The notes: generated from the letters alone by a model not told the origin. Shown: positions 1-5,955, counted from the stretch's first letter. The stretch: DNA of 8,927 nt from JAAZFF01 sp964405775 (GCA_964405775.1 CAYOPG010000087.1:1-8927), one strand, 5' to 3'. A program made the numbers and translations.

Positions 1-13
1 CTATCTTATTGAG

Positions 14-26
14 GCTTGCAACAAGC
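14..26. other. Small inverted repeat at the left edge
   Basis: GCTTG and CAAGC face each other across a 3-nt loop, followed on the + strand by ACTTTTTC. This could be a short, weak terminator for a gene ending left of the window. The stem is only 5 bp, so it may be chance. Confidence 0.22.
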
Positions 27-35
27 ACTTTTTCA

Positions 36-61
36 AACTTTATTTCCCAACTTTATTTCCC
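36..61. repeat. Tandem duplication of a 13-bp unit
   Basis: The unit AACTTTATTTCCC occurs twice back to back at 36-48 and 49-61, directly before a GC-alternating stretch. It is AT-rich and lies about 15 bp upstream of the -35 element of the putative promoter at 75-104, so it could act as an UP-like or curved element. It may equally be a slippage product. Confidence 0.6.
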
Positions 62-74
62 GCGCGCGTGCGTC

Positions 75-104
75 TTGCCAATCAACAATGCTTTGTGGCA
101 TAAT
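75..104 (+). promoter_or_regulatory. Predicted sigma70 promoter of the 199-2594 operon
   Basis: TTGCCA (75-80) and CATAAT (99-104) are separated by 18 bp, with a TG at 96-97 forming an extended -10 (TGG before CATAAT). Initiation would fall near 111, leaving a leader of roughly 88 nt before the GTG start at 199. This is motif matching only. Confidence 0.45.
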
Positions 105-126
105 GTCCGCGTTACTTGTGGCATAA
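93..126. repeat. Two direct repeats TTGTGGCATAA, possible operator
   Basis: TTGTGGCATAA occurs at 93-103 and again at 116-126, offset by 23 bp (about two helical turns). The first copy contains the predicted -10 element and the second lies just after the predicted start of transcription. That arrangement would suit a repressor binding two sites on the same face of the helix, or a duplicated promoter element. No regulator is identifiable from the window. Confidence 0.4.
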
Positions 127-186
127 CAACCCGCATCGTGTGCGGATACAATCCAATTACGCAGTACCACAAGAACAGGCTTAAAC

Positions 187-193
187 AAAGGAG
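187..193 (+). promoter_or_regulatory. Ribosome binding site fixing the GTG start at 199
   Basis: AAAGGAG ends 5 nt before the GTG at 199. It is the clearest Shine-Dalgarno sequence in the window and supports this non-ATG start. Confidence 0.7.
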
Positions 194-198
194 TAGTA

Positions 199-1143
199 GT
201 GAACGATAAAAAAGAAACACGCAACAACAATCCCAGTAAAGGAAAGAAAAGTTTGTTGCGGCGCATCCTTAAGTGGGTTGCTGGCACCGTCGTGGTTTTG
301 GCAATCTTATTAGTCATTCTGCTCCAGTTTGGGCTGGGTCCAATCATCAAGAATGTTGCACCGAAAATCGGGCCTGATGTTCTTGGAACTCCAGTTGAAA
401 TATCAAACGTCACGGTGAAGGCGTTCTCGGGGCTGGTGGACATTTCCGGGCTTGTGGTAGGGGCACCTGAGGGTTTCAAGGCAAACGTATTTGAGATGGA
501 CAACTTCAAGGTCGCTCTCAGTTTGCCCTCAATATTCTCCGACACAATCGTGATACGTGAAATAGTTATCAAAGAACCATTGGTCACATACGAGATGTCT
601 GCCCTCAGAACCAATATCGGGGCAATCATGGAGAAGCTGGACAGTGGTGAAACCGAGGAAAAAGTAGAGGATCCAGAAGACGTCAAGGGAGGCAAAAAGG
701 TAATAATCGAAAAATTCGTTTTCGAGGGAGCAAAAATCCGTATAGCCACCACCGCGACTGGCGGCAAGGGTACCGTCATTCCACTACCTACTATAAATCT
801 TGAAGACATAGGCAAGAAAAGCGGTGGCGCTACTGTATCCGAAACTTTATACGAACTCATAAAATCCATAGGAAACGGTATTATAGGAGTCGTCGGAGAT
901 CTTGGAGGCATCGTGGTTGATGCCGCGGGCGCTGTTGGTGGAGCGGCAGTCGATGCTGCCGGCAAAACAATAGGAGCTGTTGGTGACACGGCCGCAACGA
1001 TCGGTGGAGCGGCAGTCGATGCTGCAGACAAGGCCGTCGGAGCGGTCGGCAGCGCGGCCGGGAAAGTCGGCGGCGCAATCACCGGACTGTTCGGCAAAGG
1101 CGATGACGGGGATAAAGATCCCTCTCCCGAGCCAGATAAGTAA
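199..1143 (+). CDS. AsmA-like membrane-anchored protein with 11-residue repeat tail
   Basis: 314 aa, GTG start behind a strong AAAGGAG site. A basic N-terminus (residues 1-26) precedes one membrane segment (about 27-46), predicting a protein anchored in the inner membrane with its body in the periplasm. Residues 50-205 have the beta-rich pattern of AsmA/DUF748-like proteins: an ISNVTVKAFSG segment (68-78), IVIKEPLVTYE (122-132), and a second strand set at 168-182. The family is linked to envelope lipid homeostasis, but members are often much longer and no specific role can be assigned here. An acidic linker lies at about 148-162. Residues 238-303 form six 11-residue units resembling xxVDAAGxxGG (starts at 238, 249, 260, 271, 282, 293), Ala/Gly-rich and probably amphipathic helix, followed by a charged tail. 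It is probably the first gene of an operon with the CPBP and hydrolase genes. Confidence 0.75.
   Translation: MNDKKETRNNNPSKGKKSLLRRILKWVAGTVVVLAILLVILLQFGLGPIIKNVAPKIGPDVLGTPVEISNVTVKAFSGLVDISGLVVGAPEGFKANVFEMDNFKVALSLPSIFSDTIVIREIVIKEPLVTYEMSALRTNIGAIMEKLDSGETEEKVEDPEDVKGGKKVIIEKFVFEGAKIRIATTATGGKGTVIPLPTINLEDIGKKSGGATVSETLYELIKSIGNGIIGVVGDLGGIVVDAAGAVGGAAVDAAGKTIGAVGDTAATIGGAAVDAADKAVGAVGSAAGKVGGAITGLFGKGDDGDKDPSPEPDK
937..1025 (+). repeat. Exact 23-bp direct repeat inside the AsmA-like gene
   Basis: Positions 937-959 and 1003-1025 are identical (each begins GGTGGAGCGG), offset by 66 bp, exactly two 11-codon units. Identity at the DNA level within an otherwise diverged protein repeat suggests recent duplication or ongoing repeat exchange, so tail length may vary between strains. 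Confidence 0.75.
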
Positions 1144-1150
1144 CACCCGA

Positions 1151-1840
1151 ATGAAACGGCCGTTGGAGATACTCGGCAGGGGCGCCGAATTCGCCGTGCT
1201 TTTTGTCGGCGTTCCTTTGCTGGTAAGATTTGCACCTGAAATCTCGAAAGCAACCGGCCGTTTCATTTACATACCTGTTATACCAGTACTGATCGCCGGC
1301 GGGATCTTTTCGTACATCGTGTTAAGGAAAACAACGGACTTCCAACCACACGACATAGTTGCCCTTGCAGGAACCACGAGAAGAGACTGGTTGATGATGC
1401 TAGGCCGTTTCGCTTTTTTTGCGGTGGTGCTGACGGTTTTGCTTTTACTCTGGAATCCTCATGCGCTTTTCTCGCTGCCTCGCACTCACCCGGGGGTCTG
1501 GGTGGCGGTAATGCTTCTATATCCTATTGTGTCCGTAACCCCTCAAGGCATTATCTACCGCGCGCTGTACGTCAAACGATACGCCCCTATGTTCCCTCAA
1601 CCGGTCCGATTACTTGCAGGGGCGATCGTCTTCAGCTTCGCACATCTCGCATTCGCAAACCATGTTACCCTCGTTTTCACATTTATAGGAGGCTTGCTCT
1701 TCCTCCCGACATACAAACGCACGGGATCAATGTTTTTATCAAATATAGAGCACGCGCTCTACGGCGACCTGATCTTCACACTGGGATGGGGATCATACTT
1801 TTTCCACCGCGGAACACTCGAAATCATATCTAAAACCTGA
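1151..1840 (+). CDS. CPBP-type intramembrane protease homologue, altered catalytic motif
   Basis: 229 aa from the ATG at 1151, 7 nt after the previous stop. The frame is open further upstream but only inside the preceding gene, so this start is preferred; no clear Shine-Dalgarno is present, which suits coupled translation. Hydrophobic segments lie at about 13-26, 38-58, 84-100, 115-130, 155-182 and 204-216. CPBP (Abi, Rce1-like) proteins are membrane proteases using an EExxxR motif, FxxxH and a later His/Asn. Here FxxxH is present (F161, H165), as are N170 and H201 in an EHALYGD segment, but motif 1 reads PQGIIYR (131-137). The close subfamily I recall has PQE there, so the Glu expected at 133 is Gly (GGC). 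The protein may be inactive as a protease or serve another role. It is probably cotranscribed with the AsmA-like and hydrolase genes. Confidence 0.75.
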   Translation: MKRPLEILGRGAEFAVLFVGVPLLVRFAPEISKATGRFIYIPVIPVLIAGGIFSYIVLRKTTDFQPHDIVALAGTTRRDWLMMLGRFAFFAVVLTVLLLLWNPHALFSLPRTHPGVWVAVMLLYPIVSVTPQGIIYRALYVKRYAPMFPQPVRLLAGAIVFSFAHLAFANHVTLVFTFIGGLLFLPTYKRTGSMFLSNIEHALYGDLIFTLGWGSYFFHRGTLEIISKT

Positions 1841-1841
1841 A

Positions 1842-2594
1842 ATGTCGATACTTATTGACACGCATGTCCATATATACCCATCGTATGACGCAGCGGCCGT
1901 GCTCTTGGCATTCCGCAAACACATCGTCCAAGCAAATGCGTCTTGTGGCGCTATGATGCTCGCCGAACGCAACGGAGTCGATTTTTTTGAAAAGTGGTCT
2001 CGTGGCGAGGAAATTCCTGAAGACGAGAAAGTGCGCCGTTCGGACGACAATTCAATTGTTCTGCAAAAGACCGATGCTCCTGACGTCATCGTCGTCGCGG
2101 GGCGCCAGATCGCCTGCGCCGAGCGCATTGAGGTTCTAGCTCTGGGGACGCGCGCAAATTTCGAGGACGGCATTCCGATCCGCAGAGCAATCTCGGAATC
2201 CGAAGCCGCGGGCGCATTGCCTGTGTTGGCATGGGGTGTAGGCAAATGGATGTTCAAACGCGCCGGAATCGTACACTCAATTATAAACGGCATAGAGGGA
2301 GACAGGTTGCTACTGGGAGATTCCTCACTACGCCCCACCTTCTGGCCAGAGCCGCCTGCAATGGCATACGCCAGAACATTCGGCATACGCACTGTTGCCG
2401 GCTCCGACCCCCTCCCTCCCAAAAGAGAGGAAACACGGGCAGGACAATATGGGGAGATCGCAGAATCCTCAGGCATAGAGTTCGACCTTCCGCTTACCGA
2501 ACAAATTTTACTCATTTTACGCGGCGCTTTCCTCAGACGCGCCGGCCGTCGTGCCGGATTTGCGGAATTCATATTACGAATGACTTCCCGCTAA
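1842..2594 (+). CDS. Predicted PHP/amidohydrolase-like metal-dependent hydrolase
   Basis: 250 aa. The ATG at 1842 lies 1 nt after the CPBP stop codon (TGA at 1838-1840), so translation is almost certainly coupled. The N-terminus reads LIDTHVHIYP with D6, H8 and H10, the HxH metal site of PHP and amidohydrolase TIM-barrel enzymes. Further candidate active-site or strand-end segments are VLAWG (128-132), LLLGDSS (156-162) and VAGSDPLP (185-192, D189). No signal peptide or membrane segment is seen, so it is probably cytoplasmic. The substrate is unknown; TatD-like, PHP phosphoesterase or amidohydrolase chemistry are all possible. I do not recognise a named gene. The class assignment rests mainly on the HxH start and terminal GSD motif. 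Confidence 0.6.
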   Translation: MSILIDTHVHIYPSYDAAAVLLAFRKHIVQANASCGAMMLAERNGVDFFEKWSRGEEIPEDEKVRRSDDNSIVLQKTDAPDVIVVAGRQIACAERIEVLALGTRANFEDGIPIRRAISESEAAGALPVLAWGVGKWMFKRAGIVHSIINGIEGDRLLLGDSSLRPTFWPEPPAMAYARTFGIRTVAGSDPLPPKREETRAGQYGEIAESSGIEFDLPLTEQILLILRGAFLRRAGRRAGFAEFILRMTSR

Positions 2595-2606
2595 CATTGG
2601 TGACAG

Positions 2607-2714
2607 ATGAAAACCTCAGCCGACAAAAACGCCGGCGGAACACCTTATCCCGTTATCCCTCCAGCAAATTCTCCCGTGAGGCAAATACACGCCCGATTAT
2701 CGATCTGGGCGTGA
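2607..2714 (+). CDS. Doubtful 35-aa ORF in the leader region
   Basis: ATG at 2607, TGA at 2712-2714, beginning MKTSADKNAGGTPYPV and ending LSIWA. A weak GGTGA precedes the ATG by 3 nt, and the ORF begins 12 nt after the hydrolase stop. It has no recognisable domain and is not rich in Phe, Tyr or His codons as an attenuator leader peptide would be. Its stop codon falls in the loop of the hairpin at 2703-2726. It could be a small coupled gene or chance. Confidence 0.2.
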   Translation: MKTSADKNAGGTPYPVIPPANSPVRQIHARLSIWA

Positions 2715-2726
2715 CGCAGCCCAGAT
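2703..2726 (+). terminator. Strong hairpin after the hydrolase gene
   Basis: ATCTGGGC (2703-2710) pairs perfectly with GCCCAGAT (2719-2726) across an 8-nt loop. No U-tract follows, so this is not a canonical intrinsic terminator. It lies about 110 nt past the hydrolase stop and 58 nt before the next promoter. It may terminate or stabilise the upstream transcript, or act on read-through into the biosynthetic unit. Confidence 0.4.
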
Positions 2727-2745
2727 TCAAATGGGGTCGAGTTGC

Positions 2746-2763
2746 GCAAAACACAGATTTTGC
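2746..2763. promoter_or_regulatory. Operator-like inverted repeat GCAAAA-N6-TTTTGC
   Basis: A perfect 6-bp inverted repeat with a 6-bp centre, ending 20 bp upstream of the predicted -35 element at 2784. The 18-bp architecture resembles a dimeric regulator site. It does not match the TyrR box, whose conserved G and C have different spacing. The regulator is unknown. Confidence 0.3.
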
Positions 2764-2783
2764 ATGATCGACGAAATAGATTA

Positions 2784-2812
2784 TTGCTGAATTTACGTCA
2801 TAAGACTAGAAT
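2784..2812 (+). promoter_or_regulatory. Predicted promoter of the aroQ-pheA fusion and hisF
   Basis: TTGCTG (2784-2789) and TAGAAT (2807-2812) are separated by exactly 17 bp. Initiation 6-8 bp downstream would give a leader of only about 7-9 nt before the ATG at 2827. No Shine-Dalgarno precedes that ATG, so the mRNA may be leaderless or nearly so. Confidence 0.55.
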
Positions 2813-2826
2813 ATAACGCCAACATT

Positions 2827-4521
2827 ATGAAAAAAACAGTACCAGCCAAACAGTCTGCCGACAAGGCGAATAAGCGTACTATATTGCTTGTCAACGGCCC
2901 CAACCTTAACATGCTGGGCAAGCGCGACCCCAAGCAATACGGTACTTTCACGCTGAGAGATGTAGAAAATGCTTTCGCAAAAAAATCTGCGGACCTCGGT
3001 TTCGAAGCGCGTTTTTTTCAGTCGAATTCGGAAGGCGAGCTGGTATCAGCTATTCACGAAGCCATGAAGTACGCCGCAGGCATAGTCATCAATGCGGGCG
3101 CATACACCCACTACAGTTACGCATTGCTAGACGCGATCCAGCTCTCGGGTCTCCCTGTAATGGAAGTCCACATCTCTGACATTCATAAACGCGAACCGTT
3201 CCGGCGGGTGTCAGTCATACAAACCGCTTGTGTCGGCCAAATCAGCGGGAAGGGGCTAGACAGCTACCTCATCGGCCTCGAGGAACTCGTAAGAAAGCAC
3301 ATCCTTAAAACTTCAAAACCGGATAAAGCAGACAGCGCAACAAGTGAAGGTAATGGCATGGCTGGGCTTCGCGCAAAAATCAACGAGATCGACGCTAATT
3401 TTGTCGATTTATTCTGCCGGCGTATGGAAGTAGCTGAAAAAGTGGCGGCAGAAAAATCCACTTCCGGCGCACTGGTTTACGACGCGGATCGTGAATCCAA
3501 AGTTTACGACGCTGCTCGCGACATGGCTCCTTCTGGTATGAAGGACGCCGCCGCTTCGTTGATGCGCACTGTGATGCGTCTCTCACGAGCGCGCCAGTAC
3601 GAACTGCTGCTTCCGCAACTCCGCAGCCAGACAGCCACTGCAATTCTCCCGATGGTTGCCGATGGTTCGCTAGCGTTCATCCGCAAGGTGTCCTTCGGCG
3701 GAACCGCCGGATCATATTCGGAAAAAGCAACCAAGACGCTTTTCCCAAAAGCGCTTTGCGAGCCGTCGTGGTCGTTCTCAGATGCATGCGCCAAGGTCAT
3801 GGACGGCACGGTAGACGCCGCGGTGCTCCCGGTAGCCAACACGTCTGGCGGCGGAGTCGATGCAGTCTACCGTCTGCTCCAACAGAACTTCTTCATCGTC
3901 CGCTCTACCGAACTTCCTGTCGCCCACATCCTTGCCGTTTTGCCCGGCGCGAAACTCGGAGATGTTAAGACAGTGCTGAGCCACCAGCAAGCGCTTTCGC
4001 AGTGCTCCCAGGCGATAACCACAAATCAATGGATCGCGGAACAAATCGAAAACACCGCCTACGCACCAGCAGAGGTGTTGAAGAGAGGAGATAAATCGGT
4101 GGCAGCGATATGCTCGGAGGAAGCCGCCACAGCAAAAGGACTAGAAATACTTCCGATTCATATCTGCGACACCAACTGCAACAAGACGCGCTTCATAGCT
4201 GTCACTAAAAAGCTCGTAGTCACGTCTGATGCGTCGCGCCTCAGTATCATAATGCATCTGCCACACCGAATCGGCTCGCTCGCCTCGGCTCTTGAAATTT
4301 TTTCTGACAAAGGCCTAAACCTCTCCGCAATATCATCACAGCCCGTTCCCGACCGTCCTTGGGAATACGCATTCTTCGTGGACATAAGCGCACCTGCACT
4401 CGACAACTCTGCGATGTCCGTTATATGCCAGCTTTCATACGAACTCCCGCGCCTTCAGATTTTGGGGTGGTATGGGGAGACCCATGAAAAAAAATCAAAT
4501 TCTAAAAAGGATAAAAAATGA
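2827..4521 (+). CDS. Trifunctional 3-dehydroquinate dehydratase / chorismate mutase / prephenate dehydratase with ACT domain
   Basis: 564 aa, about the summed length of AroQ (about 150 aa) and a PheA P-protein (about 380 aa), read in one frame without a stop. Residues 17-160 are a complete type II dehydroquinase: NGPNLNMLGKRD (23-34), Y38, FQSNSEG (64-70), INAGAYTH (88-95), EVHISDIHKRE (113-123), GQISGKGLDSY (137-147). A polar linker (161-177) leads to a chorismate mutase domain (178-262) with counterparts of E. coli residues R11, R28, K39, D48, R51, E52, S84 and Q88 at R182, R199, K210, D219, R222, E223, S253 and Q257. Prephenate dehydratase follows (286-460): FGGTAGSYSEKA, SHQQALSQCS and the catalytic TRF (454-456). 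An ACT domain (470-550) ends it. Predicted reactions: dehydroquinate to dehydroshikimate, and chorismate to prephenate to phenylpyruvate, in the cytoplasm. Odd points are A337 where PDTs usually have Glu (PIEN), and SSQP (503-506) in place of ESRP. The Lys-rich C-terminal tail carries the hisF ribosome binding site. Confidence 0.92.
   Translation: MKKTVPAKQSADKANKRTILLVNGPNLNMLGKRDPKQYGTFTLRDVENAFAKKSADLGFEARFFQSNSEGELVSAIHEAMKYAAGIVINAGAYTHYSYALLDAIQLSGLPVMEVHISDIHKREPFRRVSVIQTACVGQISGKGLDSYLIGLEELVRKHILKTSKPDKADSATSEGNGMAGLRAKINEIDANFVDLFCRRMEVAEKVAAEKSTSGALVYDADRESKVYDAARDMAPSGMKDAAASLMRTVMRLSRARQYELLLPQLRSQTATAILPMVADGSLAFIRKVSFGGTAGSYSEKATKTLFPKALCEPSWSFSDACAKVMDGTVDAAVLPVANTSGGGVDAVYRLLQQNFFIVRSTELPVAHILAVLPGAKLGDVKTVLSHQQALSQCSQAITTNQWIAEQIENTAYAPAEVLKRGDKSVAAICSEEAATAKGLEILPIHICDTNCNKTRFIAVTKKLVVTSDASRLSIIMHLPHRIGSLASALEIFSDKGLNLSAISSQPVPDRPWEYAFFVDISAPALDNSAMSVICQLSYELPRLQILGWYGETHEKKSNSKKDKK
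4508..4511 (+). promoter_or_regulatory. hisF ribosome binding site inside the upstream gene
   Basis: AGGA, within AAAAAGGA, ends 6 nt before the hisF ATG at 4518. It is contained in the Lys-rich 3' end of the fusion gene, so hisF can initiate by itself as well as by re-initiation at the overlapping ATGA. Confidence 0.6.
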
Positions 4522-5297
4522 CATCAGTTTCTGCCACAAAAATCAAAATAATGCCATGCCTGGACATGCAAAATGGACGCGTCGTCAAAGGCGTCCAGTT
4601 CGTGGATATCAAAGACGCCGGCGACCCCGTGGAAAGCGCTCAGGCATACTGCGCCGCGGGTGCCGACGAACTCGCGATGCTCGACATCACCGCCACCGCT
4701 GAAAACCGAGGCACGATGCTCGACGTCGTCAAACGCGTTTCCGCAGCCACAACCATTCCGTTCACCGTCGGAGGGGGAATATCAGACGTCGCCTCCGCAG
4801 CCGCAGTGCTAAAATCCGGCGCCGACAAAATCTCCACAAGCAGCGCCGCTTTCAAAAAGCCAGAGGTCATCAAAGCGATGATAGATGAGTTCGGGGCTGA
4901 CAAAGTTACCGTGGCCATAGATGTGGCGCAGAACACGGCAATGCCCTCTGGCTACGAAGTGTGGATTGACGGCGGCCGCACCGCCACCGGCGCGGACGCT
5001 GTCGAATGGGCAAAGAAAGTTCGCGGCTACGGCGTCGCAACAATTCTGCCAACGAGCAAGAGCACCGACGGAGCGAAGACGGGGTATGACCTGCCGCTGA
5101 TCCGCCAGATCAAAGACGCAACAGGCGCAGAGATCGTCGCCTCCGGCGGCGCCGGCAAACTCGAGCACTTCCTGGAAGCAGTCAACGCAGGCGCGACTGT
5201 TCTTCTCGCCGCATCCGTCTTCCACTTCAAAATAATAGGCATTCAGGAACTCAAAGACTACCTCCGCAAAAACGGCAAGGAACTTTATAAGGCATAA
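4518..5297 (+). CDS. hisF: Imidazole glycerol phosphate synthase cyclase subunit HisF
   Basis: 259 aa, the usual HisF length (about 250-260). HisF, with the glutaminase HisH, converts PRFAR and ammonia to imidazole glycerol phosphate and AICAR in histidine synthesis. The (beta/alpha)8 barrel is complete: catalytic Asp in MPCLDMQNGRVVKG (D16), DITATAENR (56-64), the phosphate-binding VGGGIS (84-89), the second catalytic Asp in VAID (D135), ILPTSKSTDGAKTGYD (176-191), ASGGAGKLEHF (208-218) and AASVFHF (231-237). The usual TSxDRDG is TSKSTDG here: the first Asp is lost and the second (D184) kept. The start overlaps the fusion-gene stop as ATGA. No hisH, hisA or other his gene is in the window, so histidine genes are probably scattered. 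HisF-like paralogues from sugar pathways exist, but the motif set fits genuine HisF. Confidence 0.93.
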   Translation: MTSVSATKIKIMPCLDMQNGRVVKGVQFVDIKDAGDPVESAQAYCAAGADELAMLDITATAENRGTMLDVVKRVSAATTIPFTVGGGISDVASAAAVLKSGADKISTSSAAFKKPEVIKAMIDEFGADKVTVAIDVAQNTAMPSGYEVWIDGGRTATGADAVEWAKKVRGYGVATILPTSKSTDGAKTGYDLPLIRQIKDATGAEIVASGGAGKLEHFLEAVNAGATVLLAASVFHFKIIGIQELKDYLRKNGKELYKA

Positions 5298-5320
5298 GGC
5301 TCAGGTTTTACACCTTATTT
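5294..5320 (+). terminator. Weak stem-loop between convergent genes
   Basis: ATAAGG (5294-5299) can pair with CCTTAT (5313-5318) over a 13-nt loop, followed by TT. The stem overlaps the hisF stop codon. Only about 43 bp separate the convergent hisF and TRIC genes, and no better terminator is visible for either strand. Confidence 0.22.
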
Positions 5321-5340
5321 CCCAATACTTTGATATGCTG

Positions 5341-5955
5341 CTACGCATCCGCGTAAGGCAGTGTGATGTTTTTGCGATGCGTGACAATCCTCACGCATAT
5401 AACAATTGTTATCGTCGCTATTTGCAGGAAAATATCATTGACGCCGAAATGGTATCCACCAGCGTAAATTACGCCTCCAGACAAACAAGCTACTGCATAA
5501 ATCTCTTTCTTTTGCAAAATAACAGGCTGTTCCTGTATGAGGATGTCGCGAAACACTCCGCCAGCAGTTCCTGTTATCATGCCCATAATCACCGCCACCA
5601 GCATGGAAGAACCCATACCCAAAGCCACTTTTATTCCGACCATGTTGAAGAGAGCGAGGCCAAGCGTATCGAAAAGCATTATAGCCTGCCCCAGCCTGTC
5701 TACAAGTTCGCGAAACAACAGGAAAAAAAGCATTGCGACAAGCGTCCACAATAGATATCTCGGTGCGGAGAGCCAGAACACCGGAGCTCCTAGCAGGAGA
5801 TCACGAAGTGTTCCGCCGCCAACTGCGGTAACGAAGCCCACAATGACAGCACCAATAACGTCATATTTTTTTGCAGCCGCCAGCCGAATTCCATTAATTG
5901 CAAACGCGAAAGTTCCAAGAGCCTCGATTGTTTCTGTAAACAGTTCACCCGACAT
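5341..5955 (-). CDS. TRIC-type cation channel family protein (UPF0126/YadS-like)
   Basis: 204 aa from the ATG at 5955. A TTG two codons upstream (5961) is possible, but AAAGG lies only 3 nt from it and 9 nt from the ATG, so the ATG is chosen. Bacterial TRIC homologues have two related three-helix repeats plus a seventh helix. Both repeats show here: FVTAVGGGTLRDLLLG (41-56) followed by APVFWL (57-62), and GMITGTAGGVFRDILI (125-140). Hydrophobic segments lie at about 8-21, 32-50, 67-82, 95-113, 116-135, 153-168 and 177-190, seven in total. It is an inner-membrane protein; archaeal and bacterial TRICs conduct monovalent cations, but the physiological role here is unknown. It has its own predicted promoter. 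Confidence 0.88.
   Translation of the reverse strand: MSGELFTETIEALGTFAFAINGIRLAAAKKYDVIGAVIVGFVTAVGGGTLRDLLLGAPVFWLSAPRYLLWTLVAMLFFLLFRELVDRLGQAIMLFDTLGLALFNMVGIKVALGMGSSMLVAVIMGMITGTAGGVFRDILIQEQPVILQKKEIYAVACLSGGVIYAGGYHFGVNDIFLQIATITIVICVRIVTHRKNITLPYADA

Noticed and set aside
980..1150. N-terminal extension of the CPBP frame inside the AsmA-like gene
   Set aside because: The residues encoded are Arg/Ser-rich and unlike a membrane protein; the ATG at 1151 gives a normal family start.
33..1253. 406-codon open frame on the minus strand opposite the AsmA-like gene
   Set aside because: It is low-complexity (Pro/Ala/Thr/Ser-rich) because it mirrors the Ala/Gly repeat tail and GC-rich codons of the real gene, has no domain, and lacks a ribosome binding site.
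2746..2763. TyrR-box identity for the inverted repeat upstream of the aromatic fusion gene
   Set aside because: It shares the N6 centre but not the conserved G-N14-C spacing of TGTAAA-N6-TTTACA, so the TyrR assignment was dropped and it is kept only as an unassigned inverted repeat.
2231..2767. 178-codon + frame overlapping the hydrolase gene
   Set aside because: Arg/His-rich shadow translation without any motif; the overlapping frame has the HxH hydrolase signature.
5316..5326. 11-mer TTATTTCCCAA shared with the tandem repeat at 36-61
   Set aside because: Short and AT-rich, in unrelated contexts, with no extension of similarity on either side; most likely chance.
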